Part shown: positions 45,248 through 53,562 of the stretch, one piece after another
Layout of the letters: every line of letters begins with the position of its first letter
Numbering within the stretch: position 1 is the first letter of the stretch
Source: Candidatus Phyllobacterium onerii
GTDB lineage: Bacteria > Pseudomonadota > Alphaproteobacteria > Rhizobiales > Rhizobiaceae
Direction: 5' to 3'
Assembly (NCBI RefSeq): GCF_028331445.1
Contig: NZ_JAQMHX010000008.1
Location: 186,001-250,000, forward strand
Length of the DNA: 64,000 bases
Program-made: the position numbers and the translations under genes
The notes under the pieces: model-generated
What the model was told of the DNA's origin: nothing
What the model saw: the letters and a program-made list of their open reading frames with translations, nothing else
The model's database searches: none

Positions 45248-46486
45248 TTAATTAAGCTTGCACTTGGTCTCCGGCCTGTCCACGCCCAGCGTATCGAGCT
45301 CCGAGAACTGATGCAGGAAACCTTCCTGCGGCGAGGTGGAAACGACGCCGTGGCCATCGCCGATCAGGATCGGCTGGCGCAACTGCCAGTTCCAGTTGCG
45401 GAAACTGAGTTTTTGTCCCTTGAAGGCCGCTATGGAAAAGTCATCCGCCTTGATGAAAGTCTCGACCTGTTTGGGGTCGTTTCCCTTTGACCGCGTAATT
45501 GCCTCTCCCAATATTCGTACTGCCGTCCACGATTGCATGTCCTTCGACAGCATCCGCCGTCCCGTCGCCTTGTCGAAACGGTTCTGAATCTGTGATCCGC
45601 CCCATTGTTCGCTGGCGGGGTGCCAGCTTGAGGGAACCAGTCCGGCCGTTCCCGCTACGGGCCGCGGCGTCCAGGTCCGGTAAGGGACGTAGCTGCCGAA
45701 AACCTCGCTCTCGTCGGCGACGATGACCACATCGTGTTCCGGCAGGTTCTGGGTGAATACCGGCATCTGCTTTTGCACCTGGATGACGCCGGTATCGGTC
45801 CTGCGCGCGGTGCCCTTGTCCTCGTAAAGCCGCTCTTCGACGATCGTTGCGCCGAACCGCGTGGCGGCACGGCGGATCGCATCGGCGTAGAGCTTGTCGC
45901 GGTCGTGCGAGCCATAGAGCAGCACCCATTTGCGCCATTGTTTCCAGACGAGGTATTGCGCCAGTCCATCGGCGAGCATGCTTCGCGTCGGCGCTGTGTG
46001 GAAAACGTTGGAGCGGCATTCCTCCTCGCGCAGACTGTCATCCGTGGCGCCGACATTGAACAGGAGGACGCCGCTATCCTTGGCAAGATCGGCAATCGAC
46101 AGTAATTGCTTGGCGGAAATGTCGGTCAGGATGAACTTGTCGCCACGGGCCAGCATTTCCTTGAATACGGGCACCACGTCGGCGTCGAATTTCGTCTCGG
46201 TCACGTCCAGCGCAAAACTCTGGCCCAGAAACTTGCCGGTCGTATTGTTGTCGTTGATGGCGACATTGGCGCCGGCCACGCCTTCGTCGCGGGGCGGTAT
46301 ATCGAGTACGGATAGTGCCAGTTGCGGTTCATAGGCGCGAAGATAGCCAATGCGCGTTTCAACCACTGGTTTTGCAGGTTTATTCGTCGCAGCCTGCTGC
46401 GCCGATGCTCCGGACACGTTGACGAAGAGCAAAAAAAAGCCGAATAAAACTGAGAGAGTGTTTGGCACCGTACTCTTCATGATCAT
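45248..46486 (-). CDS. ABC-type periplasmic binding protein, PQQ-associated (LutA-like)
   Basis: A 412-residue exported protein of the type I periplasmic-binding fold (branched-amino-acid-like): signal peptide (about 8-36, ending SGASAQ), IGYLRAYEPQLALSVLDIPPRDEG, FILTDISAKQLLSIADLAKD, KWVLLYGSHDRDKLYADAIRRAA, HDVVIVADESEVFGSYVPYRTW. It matches the binding protein associated with PQQ dehydrogenases and leads the six-gene lut-like operon. The start is uncertain: ATG 46486 or 46480 is favoured because the ATG at 46507 lies inside a palindrome. The ligand is probably not an amino acid; a lanthanide chelate is the attractive candidate. Confidence 0.83.
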   Translation of the reverse strand: MIMKSTVPNTLSVLFGFFLLFVNVSGASAQQAATNKPAKPVVETRIGYLRAYEPQLALSVLDIPPRDEGVAGANVAINDNNTTGKFLGQSFALDVTETKFDADVVPVFKEMLARGDKFILTDISAKQLLSIADLAKDSGVLLFNVGATDDSLREEECRSNVFHTAPTRSMLADGLAQYLVWKQWRKWVLLYGSHDRDKLYADAIRRAATRFGATIVEERLYEDKGTARRTDTGVIQVQKQMPVFTQNLPEHDVVIVADESEVFGSYVPYRTWTPRPVAGTAGLVPSSWHPASEQWGGSQIQNRFDKATGRRMLSKDMQSWTAVRILGEAITRSKGNDPKQVETFIKADDFSIAAFKGQKLSFRNWNWQLRQPILIGDGHGVVSTSPQEGFLHQFSELDTLGVDRPETKCKLN

Positions 46487-46500
46487 ACCATTCAGACTAG

Positions 46501-46521
46501 CCGCCATTCACGTGATGGCGG
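46501..46521. promoter_or_regulatory. Palindrome in the leader of the lut-like operon
   Basis: CCGCCAT (46501-46507) and ATGGCGG (46515-46521) flank TCACGTG, giving a near-perfect dyad around CACGTG. It sits about 15 bp upstream of the likely start of the binding-protein gene and 120 bp from the divergent MfnB-FolB gene. It may be an operator or an RNA hairpin controlling translation. Confidence 0.5.
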
Positions 46522-46641
46522 TCGCTTAAGAACAGAGGTGCCCATAGTGTTTTTAAACAACCCCGCCATAATCTCAACCCTCGGTGTCAACTTTTCTTTG
46601 GCACCAGGCAAGATTTCCAATCTGTTTCGGGGGCTGTGCTG

Positions 46642-47814
46642 ATGACACAAATGCTGGCGAGCGTTCAAGATGTTCTCGAGGCGGAAATCGTCTTCCAGAA
46701 TGGTGCCGATATCATCGATCTGAAGGATCCGGCCAATGGCGCGCTGGGCGCGGTTGCACTGCCCAAGCTTTTGGAAGTTATCGATTTTATTGCAGGAAGG
46801 CGGCCCGTCAGTGCAGCTTGCGGCGATCTTCCCATGCAACCTCAAGTCATTCGCAAAAAGGTTGAAGAGTTCGCTGCAACCGCCGTGGACTATATCAAGA
46901 TCGGGCTCTTTACGTCAGGCAATTTAGCCGGCTGTCTGGAAGCGCTGAAGCCGCTTGCGTCACACAAAAAATTGATCGCGGTGCTCTTTGCCGACTACCG
47001 CGATACGTACAGCGAAAATCTGTTTGCAGAGCTCTCTTCCTCCGGTTTTCACGGCGTGATGATTGACACGGCCGACAAGTCGAAAGGGCGGTTGCTCGAC
47101 CACATGACACCTGACCAGATCGGCAAATTCATCAAGGATGGCCAGTCGCACGAATTGAAGGTTGGCGTTGCCGGATCGCTCGAAGCGCCGGATATCCCGC
47201 GTCTGTTGGCCTATGCCCCCGATTTTCTCGGTTTCCGCGGTGCGCTGTGTTCAAGTCTCGATCGCACGGCGCCGATCGATGCGCAGGCAACAGCGAAGAT
47301 TCGCGGCCTGATCCCGGAGGCTCTTGAGGCAAGCGCGCCTCCTGGCGTCGACTACAAGTTGCTCGCCGCGCGCGGCTACTTCCCGGATCCTGCCGAGGCC
47401 GGGCTTGGAACCGACAAGATATTCGTCCGTGATTTTGTCCTGCCAGTCCATATCGGCGCCTATAGTTTCGAGCATGGCAAGGCCCAGAAGGTGCGTTTCG
47501 ATGTGTCGGCCGATGTTCTGCGGGTGACGCGCAACCCGGAAGACATGCGCCACGTCGTTTCCTACGATCTCATCATGGATGGCATTCGTGCCATCGTCGC
47601 GCGCGGCCATATCGAGCTTGCCGAAACGCTGGCCGAGCAGGTCGCGGCTTTCGTTCTGGAAAATCCGCGGGTGATCCGCGTTGTCGTGCGGGCTGAAAAG
47701 CTGGAGCTTGGACCCGGCGGTGTCGGCGTCGAGATAGAACGGAAAAACGATGTGAAGAATTCATCGGTCAAGCCTAGGCCGATCCATGCTCAAGGAGGCC
47801 GGAAATCCTCATGA
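46642..47814 (+). CDS. MfnB (4-HFC-phosphate synthase) fused to a FolB-like dihydroneopterin aldolase
   Basis: A 390-residue two-domain protein. Residues about 3-235 are MfnB-like (DUF556): MLASVQDVLEAEIVFQNGADIIDLKDPANGALGA, KIGLFTSG, GVMIDTADKSKGRLLD. The family condenses glyceraldehyde-3-phosphate into the furan precursor of methanofuran/methylofuran. Residues about 265-370 are FolB-like, with the catalytic Glu (GAYSFEHGKAQKV), Tyr (VSYDLIMDGI), Glu (ELAETLAEQVA) and Lys (VRAEKLELGPGG), suited to dihydroneopterin cleavage in H4MPT synthesis. ATG 46642 is preferred over GTG 46636. It opens a five-gene operon with four-to-eight-base overlaps. Confidence 0.88.
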   Translation: MTQMLASVQDVLEAEIVFQNGADIIDLKDPANGALGAVALPKLLEVIDFIAGRRPVSAACGDLPMQPQVIRKKVEEFAATAVDYIKIGLFTSGNLAGCLEALKPLASHKKLIAVLFADYRDTYSENLFAELSSSGFHGVMIDTADKSKGRLLDHMTPDQIGKFIKDGQSHELKVGVAGSLEAPDIPRLLAYAPDFLGFRGALCSSLDRTAPIDAQATAKIRGLIPEALEASAPPGVDYKLLAARGYFPDPAEAGLGTDKIFVRDFVLPVHIGAYSFEHGKAQKVRFDVSADVLRVTRNPEDMRHVVSYDLIMDGIRAIVARGHIELAETLAEQVAAFVLENPRVIRVVVRAEKLELGPGGVGVEIERKNDVKNSSVKPRPIHAQGGRKSS

Positions 47815-48446
47815 AGCCGCTCGTCGTCAAGCTTGGAGGCAGCACGGCAGGCCATGCGGAAATGCAGCGCTGGATCGACCTTCTGGCGAGCGCAACCTTT
47901 CCGCTGATCATCGTGCCGGGCGGCGGTCCTTTCGCCGATCAGGTGCGGACTTCGCAAAAGCGTCTCGGTTATTCCGACGTCGCGGCGCATGCGATGGCCA
48001 TCCTTGCCATGGACCAGTTCGGCATCGCCATTGCCGAGAGGCATCCGCAATTGCGGGTGGCGCGGTCAATATCGCAGATCGGCGAGGTGCTGGACGCCAG
48101 CGCAACGCCGGTCTGGCTTCCATCATCGATGACCTTGGATGCGGCGGATATACCGCCATCGTGGCAGATTACGTCGGATAGTTTAAGCGCCTGGTTGGCC
48201 CGGCAATTGCACGCTGATACTTTGCTGCTGGTGAAGCAGACCCACGAATATGCCGATTACGCAAGTGTGCAGGAACTTGCCGCCGCCGGCATCGTCGACA
48301 GCATGCTGCCGGACATGCTGGGCGAGGGCGCGAACCTTCATGTCGCCGGTCCCGCGATGCTGGATACGCTCGATACGCCCTTGGCATCCATCCCCGGAAG
48401 CAGGGTCATGCGGCACAGACACACCGAAGCCATGGATGCGCAATGA
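47811..48446 (+). CDS. Amino acid kinase-family protein, MfnE-like (methylofuran precursor kinase)
   Basis: A 211-residue amino acid kinase-fold protein: KLGGSTAGHAEMQRW and PLIIVPGGGPFADQVR at the N-terminus, and ADTLLLVKQTHEYADYASV toward the C-terminus. In archaea, MfnE of this type phosphorylates aminomethyl-furanmethanol phosphate for methanofuran assembly. The setting, directly after MfnB with an ATGA overlap, supports the same job in methylofuran synthesis. The enzymatic identity is inferred from context; the general family call is firmer. Confidence 0.8.
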   Translation: MKPLVVKLGGSTAGHAEMQRWIDLLASATFPLIIVPGGGPFADQVRTSQKRLGYSDVAAHAMAILAMDQFGIAIAERHPQLRVARSISQIGEVLDASATPVWLPSSMTLDAADIPPSWQITSDSLSAWLARQLHADTLLLVKQTHEYADYASVQELAAAGIVDSMLPDMLGEGANLHVAGPAMLDTLDTPLASIPGSRVMRHRHTEAMDAQ

Positions 48447-48994
48447 CGAGAATGCATACGCCGCGCTGGGCCTGGGCATTGACCGGTTCGGGCCATTTCT
48501 TTGTGGAGAGTTTCGAGCTGATCCGCACGCTCGAGCACTGCGATGTTTTCGTCTCGAAGGCTGCGAACGAAGTGCTGCGCATGTACAAGCTCAAGCTCGA
48601 CTTCCCCGAAACGACGCGGGTGCTGCACGACAAGACGGCGAGTTCAGTGCCCATTGGCGGGTTTTACACCGGCGTCTACCACACGGCCGTGATCGCGCCG
48701 GCCACGTCGAACACAGTGGCAAAATGCGTCGCCGGTATTTCAGATTCGCTGCCCACCAATGTCTATGCGCAGGCGGGGAAATGCCTTGTGCCGTCCATCG
48801 TTTTTGCCTGCGACACGGCGCCCGAACTTGAAACCATGGCGCCGAGCGGTATGGTCAAGGTCTATCCGCGCCCGATCGATCTGGAAAACACTGCAAAGCT
48901 CAAGACCTATGAACGAACCAAGGTCGTCGAGTCACTGGCCGAACTCATAGAAACGATCACCGCCCGCCAGAAGGGGATCTCCGGCGATGGCTGA
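48443..48994 (+). CDS. Flavoprotein, dihydromethanopterin reductase-like
   Basis: A 183-residue flavodoxin-like FMN protein (UbiX/Dfp-type fold): WAWALTGSGHFFVESFELI, VFVSKAANEVLRMY, then IAPATSNTVAKCVAGISDSLPTN, where the ATSNT segment resembles the flavin loop. This 'archaeoflavoprotein/DmrB' type reduces dihydromethanopterin to H4MPT in methylotrophs and methanogens. It overlaps its neighbours on both sides (four and eight bases). The start may be 48443 or 48452. Confidence 0.82.
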   Translation: MTRMHTPRWAWALTGSGHFFVESFELIRTLEHCDVFVSKAANEVLRMYKLKLDFPETTRVLHDKTASSVPIGGFYTGVYHTAVIAPATSNTVAKCVAGISDSLPTNVYAQAGKCLVPSIVFACDTAPELETMAPSGMVKVYPRPIDLENTAKLKTYERTKVVESLAELIETITARQKGISGDG

Positions 48995-50387
48995 GCATCT
49001 GCTCTTCTTGACCGGGCACCTTGCCCGCGCGCGGCTGGAACGGATCCTCGCCGATCTCGGTAAGACGGCGTTTACCTACGAGATTGTCGATATCGGTGTG
49101 AAGGTCGCGGCGCTGATGACCGAGGAGATCATTGCGCGGCGCCTGAAGTCGCCTGTTTTAGCGGACCGTGTCATCCTGCCCGGCCGCTATCGCGGTGATC
49201 TCGACAGTTTGAGCCAGCGTTTCGGCATTCCGTTCGTCCGAGGCCCCGATGAAGTCGCCGATCTCCCTGTCTTTCTCGGGCGCGTCGGCAAGCCCATCGA
49301 TCTTTCGAAGCATGACATGCGAATCTTTGCCGAAATCGTCGATGCTTCGGCACTGTCGCTCGAGGCGCTCATGCAGCGCGCAACGCATCTTGCCGCTGCC
49401 GGTGCCGATGTCATCGATCTCGGCTGCCTGCCGGAAACCCCGTTTCCTCATCTGGCCGATGCCGTTCGCGCCCTGAAGGGTCAGGGGCTCAAAGTCAGTG
49501 TCGACTCGGCCAATCTCGAAGAGCTCGAAACCGGTGCTGCGGCCGGTGTGGACTATCTCCTGAGCCTTACCGAACATACCATCGGTCTCGCGATCAAACA
49601 TGGCGTCACCCCTGTTCTCATTCCTTCTAACCCGGGCGATCTGGATTCGCTTGGCCGTGCGATCGATGCAGCCCAGGCGGCGAACATCGCCTTCATCGCC
49701 GATCCGGTGCTCGACCCGATCCATTTCGGCTTTTCCATATCGCTCGGGCGTTTTCTTGAAGCGCGTCGCCGCTGGCCGGATATCCCGATGATGATGGGCA
49801 CCGGCAATCTGACCGAACTCACCGATGCCGACAGTTCCGGTGTCACCGCCCTGCTGGCGGGCATCTGCTCCGAGCTGTCGATAGGCAACGTGCTTGTCGT
49901 CAATGTCAGCCCACATACGATCCGCACGGTCGAGGAGCACGATAGCGCACGCCGCACCATGTTTGCGGCCAGAGAGGATCATGCCCTGCCGCGCGGCTAC
50001 GATGCCGGTCTGCTGCAGGTGCACGACCGCAAGCCCTACCCGAACAGCGTCGAGGATATTGCCGCGCTTGCCGCTGACGTCCGCGATGCCAATTTCCGTA
50101 TCATGACCGCCCCGGATGGTGTGCACATCTTCAACGGTCAGGGCCACAGGATCGCGCAGGACGCATTTGAACTTTTTCCAGGTCTCGGCGTTGAGAATGA
50201 CGGCGCCCATGCCTTCTATCTCGGCGCCGAGTTGACCAAGGCGGAAATTGCCTGGAAGCTGGGCAAACGCTACACGCAGGATGAACCGCTGCCCTGGGGC
50301 GCGGCTGTTCCTGACAAGCAACAGGACCGATTGCGGTTGGCGGAGGCAGGGCATACTTTGAAAGCGAAAAAGGATAGGACGCCGTGA
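48987..50387 (+). CDS. Dihydropteroate synthase-like protein of H4MPT biosynthesis
   Basis: A 466-residue protein. The N-terminal ~150 residues (LLFLTGHLARARLERILADLG...) precede a TIM-barrel DHPS-like domain with THLAAAGADVIDLGCLPETPFP and VSVDSANLEELETGAAAGVDYLLSL, then a C-terminal extension (FPGLGVENDGAHAFYLGAEL). It matches the DHPS-related family found with H4MPT genes, thought to join the pterin to an aryl precursor. Overlaps the flavoprotein gene by eight bases and DUF447 by four. Confidence 0.86.
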   Translation: MAEHLLFLTGHLARARLERILADLGKTAFTYEIVDIGVKVAALMTEEIIARRLKSPVLADRVILPGRYRGDLDSLSQRFGIPFVRGPDEVADLPVFLGRVGKPIDLSKHDMRIFAEIVDASALSLEALMQRATHLAAAGADVIDLGCLPETPFPHLADAVRALKGQGLKVSVDSANLEELETGAAAGVDYLLSLTEHTIGLAIKHGVTPVLIPSNPGDLDSLGRAIDAAQAANIAFIADPVLDPIHFGFSISLGRFLEARRRWPDIPMMMGTGNLTELTDADSSGVTALLAGICSELSIGNVLVVNVSPHTIRTVEEHDSARRTMFAAREDHALPRGYDAGLLQVHDRKPYPNSVEDIAALAADVRDANFRIMTAPDGVHIFNGQGHRIAQDAFELFPGLGVENDGAHAFYLGAELTKAEIAWKLGKRYTQDEPLPWGAAVPDKQQDRLRLAEAGHTLKAKKDRTP

Positions 50388-50989
50388 CCTACATCAGGGA
50401 AACCATCGTCACTACAGTCGATGATAAAGGCGTTGCCCACATTGCGCCGCTCGGTATCATCCAGCACGAGGATGGCTGGGTGATCGCGCCTTTCCGCCCG
50501 TCGAAAACGCTTGAAAATCTTGCCGCCATTCCGTTCGCGATCGCCAATTATACCGATGACATGCTGATCTTCGCCGGCTGTCTGACCGGCCGCAAGGATT
50601 GGCCGACCGTTGCGGTCAAAAACTGCCCGGTGCCACGATTGGAAGCAGCGCTCAGCCATTCGGTGCTCAAGGTCGTCTCCGTCGATGAGGACGCCATGCG
50701 CCCGCGCCATTTTTGCAAGGTGGTTTCCGAAGCCACGCACGCGCCGTTTACCGGGCTCAACCGTGCCAAGGCTGCCGTGCTTGAACTTGCAATCCTCGTC
50801 AGCCGCCTTTCAATGCTGCCGCCAGAAAAGATCGAGGCGGAGATCGCCTATTTCGCAATCGCTATCGAGAAGACCGCCGGACCCGATGAACATCAGGCCT
50901 GGTCCTGGTTGATGGAAAAGGTCAAGGATCATCGCGACGCTGCCGACGCGAAAGGCAAGGAAGCCGTGCATCATCATGGCAGGCTCTAA
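50384..50989 (+). CDS. DUF447 protein linked to H4MPT
   Basis: A 201-residue protein of the DUF447 family (split-barrel flavin-binding-like fold): RETIVTTVDDKGVAHIAPLGI, APFRPSKTLENL, PRHFCKVVSEATHAPFTGLNRAKAAVLELAILVSRL. It is conserved in methanogens and H4MPT methylotrophs; the precise reaction is unknown. GTG start at 50384 overlapping the previous stop. Its last four bases overlap the converging PIN-toxin gene. Confidence 0.85.
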   Translation: MTYIRETIVTTVDDKGVAHIAPLGIIQHEDGWVIAPFRPSKTLENLAAIPFAIANYTDDMLIFAGCLTGRKDWPTVAVKNCPVPRLEAALSHSVLKVVSVDEDAMRPRHFCKVVSEATHAPFTGLNRAKAAVLELAILVSRLSMLPPEKIEAEIAYFAIAIEKTAGPDEHQAWSWLMEKVKDHRDAADAKGKEAVHHHGRL

Positions 50990-51429
50990 GCGGGCAATGT
51001 ACTGAACGGATTCTGATACTTGACGCCAAGCGGTCTAAAGTCTCGTTCGTTGATCGTGAGCACGGTCAGATCATTTTTCTGTCCGGTTGCCGCAATCGCA
51101 ATATCCTCAAAGCCCGGGCTGACACCTGCCGCCCGCGCTATTGTCATCAGATGCCCGGTGATTCTTGCGGTATCGAGGTCCAGCGGCAGAATACGGTTCC
51201 CGTAATAATGACGGATTTCCCCCCACCACTCCTCAAGGTAGTGCGATTTTCGTGTGGCGCCTTTGCGGGCGGCATTGGCTATTCCATCTTCGATTTCCGC
51301 GGCCGTGATGACTGATAGCCACAAATCCTCCGAACGGCTAACGATCCACTCGACGACTTTCTCGTCAGCTTTGGTCCTGCGCGCTGCCGGTGCAAGTAAG
51401 CTGACAACGTTCGTGTCGAGGAGATACAC
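50986..51429 (-). CDS. VapC/FitB-type PIN-domain toxin
   Basis: A 147-residue PIN-domain ribonuclease: YLLDTNVVSLL (first Asp), SVITAAEIEDGI (Glu), FEDIAIAATGQKNDLTVLTINERDF (third and fourth acidic residues). All catalytic acids are present. It is preceded by a Phd-type antitoxin gene two bases upstream. The toxin would cleave RNA unless held by the antitoxin. The pair sits in the H4MPT cluster and converges on DUF447. Confidence 0.9.
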   Translation of the reverse strand: MYLLDTNVVSLLAPAARRTKADEKVVEWIVSRSEDLWLSVITAAEIEDGIANAARKGATRKSHYLEEWWGEIRHYYGNRILPLDLDTARITGHLMTIARAAGVSPGFEDIAIAATGQKNDLTVLTINERDFRPLGVKYQNPFSTLPA

Positions 51430-51431
51430 GA

Positions 51432-51677
51432 TCAGAAAGCAGAGCGGTGCAAAGCCTTCGCAGGCTTACGTTCGGGTAGGTCGCCCTTTTCCAAGGGTGA
51501 ATTGGTAAGCAGCCAGCCAAGGGAAGGGACTCGGCTCAACCGTTCGTATTCGCTATAGCTGATGATCACAGCCTCCCGCTTGCCGTGACGTGTAATGACG
51601 GCGGTTTCCCCGGCAACTGCATCGTCGATGACATGTGAAAACGTTGCCTTGGCATCCTTCAACTGAATCTCTTTCAT
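51432..51677 (-). CDS. Phd/YefM-type antitoxin
   Basis: An 81-residue antitoxin starting MKEIQLKDAKATFSHVIDDA, the classical Phd/YefM N-terminus, with ETAVITRHGKREAVIISYSEYERL for DNA binding and a toxin-neutralising tail. ATG 51677 follows GGAGCATATCCTG; the ATG at 51710 would lie inside the operator palindrome. It neutralises the PIN toxin two bases downstream and probably represses the operon with it. Confidence 0.9.
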   Translation of the reverse strand: MKEIQLKDAKATFSHVIDDAVAGETAVITRHGKREAVIISYSEYERLSRVPSLGWLLTNSPLEKGDLPERKPAKALHRSAF

Positions 51678-51691
51678 CAGGATATGCTCCA

Positions 51692-51712
51692 ATATGACCT
51701 TAGTGGTCATAT
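51692..51712. promoter_or_regulatory. Toxin-antitoxin operator palindrome
   Basis: ATATGACC (51692-51699) TTAGT GGTCATAT (51705-51712) is a perfect 8-bp inverted repeat 15 bp upstream of the antitoxin start. Its location and symmetry match autoregulatory sites of Phd/YefM antitoxins. Confidence 0.75.
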
Positions 51713-51740
51713 ATAGAGGAAAAATGCGCCGTGACAAGGG

Positions 51741-52820
51741 TCACGCAGGCCTAGGTGCTAGTTGGTGATCTAGGTGCAATGACCCAAGCAATGCGACGGC
51801 CGCTGCAGGCGCTGCCTTGCTGGCGTCGTCGCGAGCCTCTTCGGTGGCAGGAATCAACGACCCGAAATCGAGGTAAGGGCGATCCATGCGTTTCGCCAAT
51901 TGCCTGATTTGTGGCCGTCCGATACCCGCTCCTATGACCGGCGCAGCGTGATCCAGCTTGCGTGCCACCCGGAACGCGCCGTCATGGATCATGCGCAGCT
52001 GATGTTCGCTGAACCAGCGCGCAATATCGAGCCATTCGTGCTCTTCAAGGTCGCCGCTGTCGCGCCCGACCATACGCGCTATGCGTTGAATGGAACCCGC
52101 GACGGTCTTTGACAGCCGGTCCGCCGAAGGATATTTGTCATCCGACTCGTCCAGCGTGCCGAGAATGCGGCCGAGATCGGCGGTGTTGGCGAAATATTCA
52201 TTCATGAGCGACGTCATGTGCCCACGCACCGGAACCAGTGCGGCGATACCGATCAGCGCGGAACGGGCAAACCCCGTATAAACCAGCTCGCCGGTCAAAA
52301 GCCGCTCGGCATCGGAATATCCGTCATTGACCAGCTTGCCATTCCTGAACGCGAGAATGTCGGTGGTCGTCGAACCCATGTCGACAAACAAACCCGTGCC
52401 TGTCAGCTTCGCACTCAGGCTTGCGGTGGCGTGCCAGTTGGCGGAAGCGATATCGCTGCCAAGGCTGCGAGCCGCCCGCACATCGCAGAACCCCGCTCGA
52501 CCCGCATAGATCAGTGTGTTCTCAACGCCGAATTCTTCCTCGATAAAGCCCAGCAAGCCGGCAATTCCCGCATCGCGCGAGGCGAATGTATCGGACAACT
52601 CGCCGGTCATCGTGAAGACATTGATATTGCCTTCGCCCCGCAGTGGAGCGATCTCCCGCAATGCCTCACGCGTCTGCTCCAGCCCAAGCCAAAGCGATGT
52701 CTTGAAGATTCTCGCTGAAATGATTTCGCCATCCCGGCACTGGGCCATCTTGAGATGAGCGCCGCCGATATCCCAGCCGGTAATCAGGGGCTTTCCTTCG
52801 TTGGCAAATCGGGATTTCAT
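51741..52820 (-). CDS. Hydantoinase/oxoprolinase-like H4MPT-linked protein (MfnF-like)
   Basis: A 359-residue ASKHA-fold protein: ITGWDIGGAHLKMAQCRDG, NVFTMTGELSDTFASRDAGIAG, GLFVDMGSTTTDILAFRNGK, DGYSDAERLLTGELVYTG, and PVIGAGIGRPQIRQLA. It matches the 'H4MPT-linked C1 transfer pathway protein' family; I believe the archaeal member MJ0840 is MfnF, which forms the methanofuran ether bond. ATG 52820 is chosen (AAGGA upstream, long N-terminal extension otherwise). Its start lies 27 bp from the divergent HisA-like gene start. Confidence 0.84.
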   Translation of the reverse strand: MKSRFANEGKPLITGWDIGGAHLKMAQCRDGEIISARIFKTSLWLGLEQTREALREIAPLRGEGNINVFTMTGELSDTFASRDAGIAGLLGFIEEEFGVENTLIYAGRAGFCDVRAARSLGSDIASANWHATASLSAKLTGTGLFVDMGSTTTDILAFRNGKLVNDGYSDAERLLTGELVYTGFARSALIGIAALVPVRGHMTSLMNEYFANTADLGRILGTLDESDDKYPSADRLSKTVAGSIQRIARMVGRDSGDLEEHEWLDIARWFSEHQLRMIHDGAFRVARKLDHAAPVIGAGIGRPQIRQLAKRMDRPYLDFGSLIPATEEARDDASKAAPAAAVALLGSLHLDHQLAPRPA

Positions 52821-52847
52821 GGGCGCATCATTCCTTGGATCATACCC

Positions 52848-53555
52848 GTGCATATCATTCCGGTACTCGACATAAAAGATGGTCTCGTGGTGCGCGCGCG
52901 CCTGGGCGATCGCGATTCCTACCGGCCCATCGAAACCCCGCTTAGCCCAACCGCCGATATATTCGATGTCGCGACTGGCTTGCGCAAAGTCTATCCCTTT
53001 TCGGCTTTCTATATCGCCGATCTCGATGCGATCGAGCGCCGCCGGGCAAGTTCCCTGGACCAATTGCAGCCATTGGTGTCGAACTCCGATATCTGGCTAG
53101 ACGCCGGTTTCAACGATCGGGAGCAACTGGAAGGCGCTCTCGCGACAGATGGCATCTGGCCCGTCCTTGGCTCCGAATCCCAAATTGATCCATCGTTGCT
53201 GCAGGCTTTCCATACGAACCCGCGTCTCGTTCTCTCGCTGGATTTCCGGGCCGACGCGTTCCTTGGTCCCCCATCAATTCTTGAAAACGCAAACAACTGG
53301 CCATCGCGCATTATCGTCATGACGCTTGGCCGCATCGGGGCCAATTCTGGTCCCGATTTCGAGCGCCTGACAGAGATCAAGCGCCGTGCCGGACATCGTG
53401 CGGTGATCGCAGCCGGCGGGGTGCGCAATGTGCATGATCTTGAACGATTGCAAGCTATCGGCATCTCGGCCGCACTCGTGGCAACGGCGCTGCATAGCGG
53501 TGCGCTGACACCCGAGACGGTCTCGTCTCTGATGCGGCATGAAAATCGGGGATGA
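52848..53555 (+). CDS. HisA/HisF-related TIM-barrel protein of the H4MPT cluster
   Basis: A 235-residue (beta/alpha)8 protein resembling HisA: VHIIPVLDIKDGLVVRARLGDR at the N-terminus, FYIADLDAIERRR, DIWLDAGFNDREQLEGAL, LSLDFRADAF and VIAAGGVRNVHDLERL. The family (HisAF-related) is found in methanogens and methylotrophs, separate from histidine synthesis. GTG 52848 reproduces the family N-terminus (M/VHIIPVLD). Divergent from the MfnF-like gene, with only 27 bp between the starts. The substrate is not established. Confidence 0.83.
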   Translation: MHIIPVLDIKDGLVVRARLGDRDSYRPIETPLSPTADIFDVATGLRKVYPFSAFYIADLDAIERRRASSLDQLQPLVSNSDIWLDAGFNDREQLEGALATDGIWPVLGSESQIDPSLLQAFHTNPRLVLSLDFRADAFLGPPSILENANNWPSRIIVMTLGRIGANSGPDFERLTEIKRRAGHRAVIAAGGVRNVHDLERLQAIGISAALVATALHSGALTPETVSSLMRHENRG

Positions 53556-53562
53556 AGCAGTG

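Noticed and set aside
49158-50354. 398-residue open frame on the - strand
   Set aside because: It is antisense to the DHPS-like gene with no motif of its own.
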